A stretch of 64,000 nucleotides of DNA, from assembly GCF_037101375.1 (NCBI RefSeq), contig NZ_AP029019.1, positions 3,391,001 through 3,455,000 on the forward strand. Direction: 5' to 3'. Under the pieces are notes generated by a model. The model did not search any database, was not told where the DNA came from, and was given only the letters and a program-made list of their open reading frames with translations. This DNA is from Acidovorax sp. DW039. GTDB taxonomy: Bacteria; Pseudomonadota; Gammaproteobacteria; Burkholderiales; Burkholderiaceae_C. Position 1 is the first letter of the stretch. Each line of letters starts with the position of its first letter. Of the stretch, positions 58,586-64,000 are shown in pieces. The translations under genes were made by a program, and so were the position numbers.

Positions 58586-61294
58586 TTACTTGCGAAGCAA
58601 AACTTTCAGAACGTTCTGCAGTCGGCGTGCGCTGGATGCATCGCTAGCAGCAGCAAGCACCGCTGCCGTGTCTTCCGCCCAGGTCTGGGCTGGCGCAGGA
58701 TCGTTACGACGCGTGAGCAGTTGCAGTTGCAACATGCGGCGGGCTGCAATGTGCTCAGCCGGGGTAGGGACCTCCGCCGCCATTTCCAGGCGCAGCAGCG
58801 CTTGCGCAGCATCTGCCTTGGGAGCTGCAGAAAGCGCCTGCGACCATGCAGAGCGAACCGACGCCGTGACCCGGCTCCCCAGTTCCTGGGCGGGCGGAAT
58901 CTGCGCTGCATCGCGCTTTTCCCACGCAGTCAGCAGCTGCGTCAGGGCCTCGCCATGGGCCTGTGCCGCCAGCTTCTTCAAGGCTTGCTGGGCATGCTCC
59001 ATGGCCTCGCGTTGCGCGCGGAAAGCAGCGTCACCCAGACGCGGGCCACGGTCCTCACGTTCAGGCCTGTCACCAAAACGGCCACCGCGATCACCAAAGC
59101 GACCTTCGCCACGCGCACCACGCTGGGCATCCCGATCACCAGGACGACCATCCCTGCGATCACCGGGGCGCACACCACGCACCCCTGCCGCGGGTGCCTC
59201 TTTCTTCATTCCAGGGCGATCATCCCCCCGCACGGCCACCACAGACTTCGCAGCAGGCTTGGCAGGTGCAGCCGGGGCCTCAGAGGGAGCCTCCGCAGGC
59301 GCTACATTTTCTGTAGCTTGCTGCGCTGAATCTGCGGGCGCTAGAGCATTTTTTTCCTCATTTGCATTGGCATCAGCCACAGCCTGCGCTGCCTGCGCCT
59401 GGCCACGCAGCGCAGCTTCCAGTGCCTGCATGGCGGCGCGTATCTGCTGTGCATCTCCTGCCGCGTTGGCAGCCTCCAAAGCCTTGGAAGCTTCCAGTAC
59501 CACGCGGTCGCGCGCGCTCAGTTCGGTAGCGGCGCGCTCACGATCTGCCGACTTGCGGTTAAATGCCTCGTCAATCGGCTTACGGAAAGCATCCCAGAGT
59601 TTTTGCTCCTGCTTGCGATCCATGGGCACTGCCTGGGCCTCGGCCTGCCAGCGCTGCTGCAAGGCCTTCACGGCATCAATACGCAGCATAGGTGCAGCGC
59701 CCAAGGCCGTGGCCTCTTCGATCATGGAATGACGGCGTGCAAGGCTCTCCTTCTGGGCGGCTTCCAGCGGAGCGGCAGCCGCAGCAATGGCCTGCTTCCA
59801 CAACGGTTGCAGTTCAGCAAACAGCTTTTCACCCACATGACCGCTTTCACGCCAGCGGTCGCCAAACTGGTACAAGGCGCGCTGAATACCCTTCCAGTCA
59901 CCAGACGCAGCATGCTGCTGCGCCCAAGCCTTGACCTCTTCAATCAGTGCAAGACGCTGGGCTTTGTGCTCTGCAGCCTCTGCCCGCACTTTTTCCAGCC
60001 AGGCCTCCACTACCTTGTGGGCCTGGTTGCAAGCTTCGTCAAATTTCTTCCACAGCGCATGGTTGGCAGCGCCGCCTTGGTCCGCCTGCTTCCACTGCTC
60101 GCGCAACTGGCGCAAGGTTTCCTGCATCTTGCGACCACCCAGCGCCTGGCCGTCGGGGCGCTGCAGCAGGGCCTCCGCCTTGGCAACGAGCTCTTCGCGC
60201 ACCTGGTCGGCGCTCCAGCGCTGCCAGCCTTCCAGTTCACCCGCAGCGACCAGTGCTGCGTGAACCTGCTGCTCCAGAGAACCATCGATATGACGGCCAT
60301 GCACCTTCAGCACCGCACGCAATGCCGATGCTGCCCCGGCGCTGGCCTTGCCATGACCTTCTGAGGTTTCCTTTTCCAGAACGGCCAGAGCTTCCTTCAC
60401 AGCGCTCACAGCCTTGTCGCGCACCTCGGGGGCCACCTTGGGTTTGGCAGCGCGAGCAGGCTTCTGAGCGGCACCTGTCTCCAGGGGAATACCCCGCGCC
60501 ACCCGCAACTCATCGGCCCAGACAGGGACAGGCGGCAAGGGAGCTGCAGCATCTTCGGCCGCTGCTACCGCCTGGGCCAGCGCGGGCTGAAATGCCTCCC
60601 AGACCACCAGCAGTTGTGCACGTGAGGAGTCGAGCAGGGAAGGAAAACGCGCCTCCACACTGACCCAGCTGGGATCGCTGGTCAGTTCCTGGGCCTGCTC
60701 TTGCCAGCGCCCGACATCCGCACGCAGCAACTCCAAGGCCGCCTGCGCATCTCGCCAAGACTTGGTGGACAGCACTTCAATGCGCTGAGCCAGCAGCACA
60801 GCCGCCTCGCGCTGCACCTGAACCCGGTGCTGCAGATCTTCGATGACCTTCACGCGCTCTGCAATTTGCACCTTGAGCAGCGACAGAGGCTCACGCGAAA
60901 GAGGAGCACCCGCTTTGGCCGCGTCACGCTGCCAAGCCAAGGCATCCGCAATATTGAGCTTGGAAGCAGCGAGCAGTGCCTGGGCCTTCTCCGCCCATTC
61001 CGCTGCAATGGCTTCCTGCCCCTTGGCACGCCGGATCTCATCCAGACGCTCGCGGATGGCACGGGCTGCGCCCTTGTCACGTCCGCTCAACTCCTTGAAA
61101 ACCTCCTGGAGCTGCTCAGGTGCGGGCTGGGTGGCCAGCCATTCACGGATGCGCGAAGCACGCTCTCCTGACGTGGCGGCAGAGAAAGCTCCGCCGGTCA
61201 AAGCATCCAGTGGATGCGGCTCTTGGGTTTTGGCCGGGGCCGGATTCACTTCAGGTGCTTCGGACATTTTGTTGCGAGAAAAAAAAGGAAACAT
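58586..61294 (-). CDS. Large DUF349 domain protein with an Arg/Gly-rich region
   Basis: 902 residues, mostly alpha-helical and rich in Ala, Glu, Gln and Lys. Several DUF349 repeats are visible from about residue 375 to 600 by their W-x-x-F-x-x-A/D pattern (LWKKFDEACNQAHKVVEAWL, LWDAFRKPIDEAFNRK). Residues about 693-753 form an intrinsically disordered GDR/RGG-rich stretch (RGARGEGRFGDRGGRFGDRP). A second structured part follows (about 755-902). DUF349 proteins are linked to stress and cell-envelope phenotypes, but no activity is established. Residues about 649-664 coincide with repeat copy G. Confidence 0.78.
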   Translation of the reverse strand: MFPFFSRNKMSEAPEVNPAPAKTQEPHPLDALTGGAFSAATSGERASRIREWLATQPAPEQLQEVFKELSGRDKGAARAIRERLDEIRRAKGQEAIAAEWAEKAQALLAASKLNIADALAWQRDAAKAGAPLSREPLSLLKVQIAERVKVIEDLQHRVQVQREAAVLLAQRIEVLSTKSWRDAQAALELLRADVGRWQEQAQELTSDPSWVSVEARFPSLLDSSRAQLLVVWEAFQPALAQAVAAAEDAAAPLPPVPVWADELRVARGIPLETGAAQKPARAAKPKVAPEVRDKAVSAVKEALAVLEKETSEGHGKASAGAASALRAVLKVHGRHIDGSLEQQVHAALVAAGELEGWQRWSADQVREELVAKAEALLQRPDGQALGGRKMQETLRQLREQWKQADQGGAANHALWKKFDEACNQAHKVVEAWLEKVRAEAAEHKAQRLALIEEVKAWAQQHAASGDWKGIQRALYQFGDRWRESGHVGEKLFAELQPLWKQAIAAAAAPLEAAQKESLARRHSMIEEATALGAAPMLRIDAVKALQQRWQAEAQAVPMDRKQEQKLWDAFRKPIDEAFNRKSADRERAATELSARDRVVLEASKALEAANAAGDAQQIRAAMQALEAALRGQAQAAQAVADANANEEKNALAPADSAQQATENVAPAEAPSEAPAAPAKPAAKSVVAVRGDDRPGMKKEAPAAGVRGVRPGDRRDGRPGDRDAQRGARGEGRFGDRGGRFGDRPEREDRGPRLGDAAFRAQREAMEHAQQALKKLAAQAHGEALTQLLTAWEKRDAAQIPPAQELGSRVTASVRSAWSQALSAAPKADAAQALLRLEMAAEVPTPAEHIAARRMLQLQLLTRRNDPAPAQTWAEDTAAVLAAASDASSARRLQNVLKVLLRK
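59302..59348 (+). repeat. Dispersed palindromic coding repeat, copy G (inside the DUF349 gene)
   Basis: CTACATTTTCTGTAGCTT, then GCTGCGCTGAATCTGCGGGC and GCTAGAGC. Antisense to the host gene, which reads SAQQATENVA across it. Confidence 0.65.
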
Positions 61295-62339
61295 GACAAC
61301 TATGAGTTATTCGGATGGAGGCACAAAGCCCACCAAGGACCACTCGCCGCCCGATCAAGGGATGGCGTGGCCAAGCATCTATTGTCACAGATGGGGCAAC
61401 CCCACCCGTACACAAGACAAACCTCACACAGCAAGACTTCACTCAGGTCTGACATCTGTCAGGCGCCCATGAGCAGATCACTACGTCGGGCACTAGGCAA
61501 GCCTGCTGCGGGGCGCATGTCCATGCGGCCAGAGAGTGATTGATCGAGGGCTTGCAGCCCCTGCGCCCAACAGCCCTATCCGCCCCTAACTCGTGCAGAA
61601 GCCCCATCGGCTGAGTGCATATATATAAGCACTCCTGCCCATACACACTGGGGAAAGGACAGACCAATCGGAAGCAGTCTTATACCGCGGCCCCATAAAC
61701 GGAAAGCCCGATGACCGAGTTTCACAACCAGTCACCGGGCTTGACGGCTGACACAAAGGTCTTTGCCATCGAATCGCGACCTGGAGAGTAGCGTCCCGGT
61801 CGCGGGGAGCAAAGGATTGCTCCCGAAGGGGCCCTTGGAACCTTGCTCACTGCGCCTTGGCACTGGATGCATGGGGCGGGGAGCTTGGTGTCGCAGGACA
61901 TTGCCCACAAATGCAGGCCCCTGAACGTTATCAAAGTGATTCCTCGCAATCAATCAATATTTTCAATCATATTAAAAATTTGATAGCAAAAAACATCACA
62001 ACAAGGAAACTTCCTCGTAAAAACGATCTAACTCTCGTTGAGTGCGCCCAAAGACTGGTCATGCATACAGCATTTTTATAACTTATTTATCTTTAATTTA
62101 AATTTGATAGTATTGACCATGAATTAAGTACCCTCCTAGAATCCGCCAGCCTTCAACAGCAAGGCAGGTAAACCCCAACCGCTGCCGACCCCGGCTAAGT
62201 CTGTTTCTGCAACCGTGACATCGATCATGGTCATTCCACGCAGGAACTGATGGCGTACCAATCCAAGCGGATGACCGCGAGACAGAACGCTCCATGGTGT
62301 GTGTTCGTCACTGCGCCCCCGCCTCAGAAAGGAAGAGCT
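61295..62339. other. Gene-poor stretch with an AT-rich island
   Basis: About 1045 bases without a supported gene. It holds a long hairpin at 61704-61742 (12-bp stem, one G-U pair on the minus strand), and a visibly AT-rich segment at about 61925-62110, unlike the GC-rich surroundings, with runs such as CATATTAAAAATTTG. A 74-codon plus frame across the island (61857-62081) has no recognisable family or ribosome site. The island may be horizontally acquired remnant, a promoter region or an origin-like element. Confidence 0.5.
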
Positions 62340-63197
62340 ATGACAGCGTCAGGAAAAATTGTCTCCGGCGTACGAACTTTCGTGACCGACGTGACGAACG
62401 GTTTTCTTGAAATCACCCACAACAGTTTTGCCCTCATCGGGTTGGCTGTTGCCTTTGTAGTCATTACTTTGACGGCGCGGCCCGATCTGCGCCAAGCAGG
62501 AGAAGAACAGTTGATGAACTGGCTGCAGGCCAGACAGGTTGCCGCACTTGGCATGCCTGTGGAGCCCGAAGCCAGTGAGCGTGCTACTGCCAGCAATCCC
62601 AAAGACCTGCCCAAAGAGCAGGCCGCGGTTGCGTTCTGGCTGAGCAAGAAATACAAGGTTGCCGCCGAGCCGCTGAGTGTGCTGGTGGCCGAGGCCTACG
62701 ATATCGGTACCCGTACCAAACTGGACCCGACTCTCATCCTCGCCATCATGGCGATTGAATCGAATTTCAATCCGTTTGCTCAAAGCGCCGTAGGCGCGCA
62801 GGGCCTGATGCAGGTCATGACCACGGTCCACACAGACAAGTACCAGAACTTTGGCGGTCACTTCGCAGCCTTCGATCCCGTCACCAACCTGCGGGTAGGC
62901 GTCAAGGTACTGCAGGAATGCATTGCCAAGGCGGGCTCCATTGAGGGCGGTCTGCGCTATTACGTTGGCGCTGCCAATATGGCCGACGACGGTGGCTACA
63001 CGGCCAAAGTCATGGCAGAGCATGCACGCTTGCGACAAGTCGCCAATGGCCGAGCCGTGCCGGTCAATGCCCCTGTCATGCTGTCCACACAGGCCCCCGC
63101 TGGTGCGGCCCAAGGTACGCCCGCAGCATCACGAACCAACGCTGGCAGCCAGGAAGCTGGTGACAGCAAGGTGGCACTCCTCTCTACAGGGCTTTGA
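62340..63197 (+). CDS. Membrane-anchored lytic transglycosylase (SLT family)
   Basis: 285 residues. One N-terminal membrane segment (about 25-43, FALIGLAVAFVVITLTA), then a goose-type SLT domain with the catalytic Glu in ILAIMAIESNFNPFA and the family motif SAVGAQGLMQVM, and the closing YVGAANMADDGGYTAKVM. It cleaves peptidoglycan glycan strands. The C-terminal tail of about 45 residues is Ala/Gly/Thr-rich and disordered. The ATG at 62340 has AAAGGAAGAG before it; a 30-codon extension is rejected. Confidence 0.88.
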   Translation: MTASGKIVSGVRTFVTDVTNGFLEITHNSFALIGLAVAFVVITLTARPDLRQAGEEQLMNWLQARQVAALGMPVEPEASERATASNPKDLPKEQAAVAFWLSKKYKVAAEPLSVLVAEAYDIGTRTKLDPTLILAIMAIESNFNPFAQSAVGAQGLMQVMTTVHTDKYQNFGGHFAAFDPVTNLRVGVKVLQECIAKAGSIEGGLRYYVGAANMADDGGYTAKVMAEHARLRQVANGRAVPVNAPVMLSTQAPAGAAQGTPAASRTNAGSQEAGDSKVALLSTGL

Positions 63198-63290
63198 AGT
63201 CTTGAACTGGGCATCCTTGGAATTGTCCGGTTTCCCGACTACAGGCTGATGACAACAGCTCGCGCGCAGAAGTCCTCAGCTACACTATCC

Positions 63291-63467
63291 GGGTACGCGA
63301 CTGGCGATAGGCGCAGGATTACAAAATCCTGCCGCTGACGTGGAAACCGGCAAGAACCCGCTTCTTGCGAACCACTGGGGAGCGTGCCGCAGGGGCTTTC
63401 AGCCTGTGTGTTCCGCCGTTCGCCTGGGCAGCCCTTGTTTCAAGGGACACAAGTTCTTAGGACTGCC
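63291..63467 (+). promoter_or_regulatory. ZTP (pfl) riboswitch upstream of glyA
   Basis: The conserved pfl elements are present in order: GCGACTGGCGATAG (63297-63310), GTGG...AACCACTGGGGAGCG, and CCGCCGTTCGCCTGGGCAG. P1 forms from GGTACGC (63292-63298) with GCGTGCC (63382-63388). Inserted hairpins GCAGGATT/AATCCTGC and GCAAGAA/TTCTTGC extend the arms. Downstream, GGCAG (63427-63431) can pair with CTGCC (63463-63467), flanking the ribosome site AGGA (63459-63462), a plausible translation switch. ZTP accumulates when folate one-carbon units are short, and glyA supplies them. Confidence 0.85.
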
Positions 63468-63473
63468 AACACC

Positions 63474-64000
63474 ATGTACGACCGCAACATTCTTGTCGAA
63501 CAAACCGACCCCGAACTCTTTGCCGCCATCCAGGCTGAAAACGCCCGGCAAGAGCATCACATCGAGCTGATCGCCAGCGAAAACTACGCCTCCCCTGCAG
63601 TGATGTGGGCCCAGGGCACCCAGCTCACCAACAAGTACGCAGAGGGCTATCCAGGCAAGCGTTACTACGGTGGCTGTGAGCATGTGGACGTGGCCGAGCA
63701 ACTGGCCATCGATCGCGTCAAGAAGATCTTCGGCGCCGATGCTGCCAATGTGCAGCCCCACTGCGGCGCATCGGCCAATGAGGCCGTGTTCCTGGCCTTC
63801 CTCAAGCCCGGCGACACCATCATGGGCATGAGCCTGGCCGAAGGCGGTCACCTGACCCACGGCATGCCGCTGAACATGTCGGGCAAGTGGTTCAACGTGG
63901 TCAGCTACGGTCTGGACAAGAACGAAGCCATTGACTACGACGCGATGGAAGCCAAGGCCCGTGAGCACAAGCCCAAGCTGATCGTGGCTGGCGCCTCTGC
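63474..64000 (+). CDS. glyA: Serine hydroxymethyltransferase, N-terminal part (runs off the window)
   Basis: The first 175 residues of a PLP enzyme. [20 protein letters not shown] is followed by [60 protein letters not shown] and the EGGHLTHG loop. It converts serine plus tetrahydrofolate to glycine plus methylene-THF, the main one-carbon supply. The ribosome site AGGA is 11 bases upstream, within the riboswitch expression platform. The PLP lysine and stop lie beyond the window. Confidence 0.97.
   Translation, partial: MYDRNILVEQTDPELFAAIQAENARQEHHIELIASENYASPAVMWAQGTQLTNKYAEGYPGKRYYGGCEHVDVAEQLAIDRVKKIFGADAANVQPHCGASANEAVFLAFLKPGDTIMGMSLAEGGHLTHGMPLNMSGKWFNVVSYGLDKNEAIDYDAMEAKAREHKPKLIVAGAS

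Noticed and set aside
61857..62081. 74-codon plus frame across the AT-rich island
   Set aside because: No ribosome site or recognisable domain; it spans a sharp composition change.
61975..62110. TTTGATAGC fragments in the AT-rich island as repeat copies
   Set aside because: Only the left-hand AT-rich part matches, as expected by chance in AT-rich sequence.

Overview
The window is a dense, GC-rich bacterial chromosome segment with no phage, transposon or CRISPR array. Gene order and protein sequences point to a betaproteobacterium of the Burkholderiales, most likely Comamonadaceae (Acidovorax-like). The evidence is the zinc-free L31, the rpsB-tsf-pyrH-frr-uppS-cdsA-dxr-rseP-bamA-skp-lpxD-fabZ-lpxA-lpxB-rnhB run, the carA-carB-greA/ftsH-folP-glmM run beside pst-pho, and a ZTP riboswitch before glyA. 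The taxonomic call is inference.

Layout. 1-6.7 kb: start of an AddB-like nuclease gene (minus, cut by the window edge), trxA, rho, rpmE, an ArnT-like membrane glycosyltransferase and a MATE transporter. 6.7-22.7 kb: a phosphate block with phoR, phoB, phoU, pstBACS, a periplasmic binding protein, ppx, a ribbon-helix-helix-like protein with a palindromic operator candidate, sixA, ppk, and three overlapping genes for an LpxH/PlcP-like phosphoesterase, a GT4 glycosyltransferase and an OlsB-like acyltransferase. 22.9-35.4 kb: glmM, folP, ftsH, rlmE, yhbY, a small glycosyltransferase, a DUF4149 protein, greA, carB, an unrecognised small gene and carA. 35.6-50.7 kb: one long minus-strand run for envelope biogenesis and translation, from rpsB to a TrmH-type methyltransferase. 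50.9-57.6 kb: amidase, FAD amino-acid oxidase/dehydrogenase, NAD(P)HX repair enzyme and an RNase R whose N-terminus is missing. 57.6-64 kb: two identical tRNA-Leu(CAG) genes, a GNAT protein, a large DUF349 protein, a 1-kb gene-poor stretch, a lytic transglycosylase and the start of glyA behind a ZTP riboswitch.

How it fits together. The phosphate block appears to combine sensing (PhoR/PhoB/PhoU), uptake (Pst), polyphosphate metabolism (Ppk/Ppx) and probably membrane-lipid remodelling (OlsB-, PlcP- and Agt-like). Pho-box candidates, all oriented toward the gene they precede, lie before pstS, before ppk (inside the 3' end of the glycosyltransferase gene) and before the olsB-like operon.

The least expected signal is a short dispersed palindromic repeat. 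Seven copies align without gaps over about 25 bases. Six lie inside unrelated protein-coding genes, all antisense to the host gene and all in the same reading phase; the seventh supplies the stop codon of the amidase gene.
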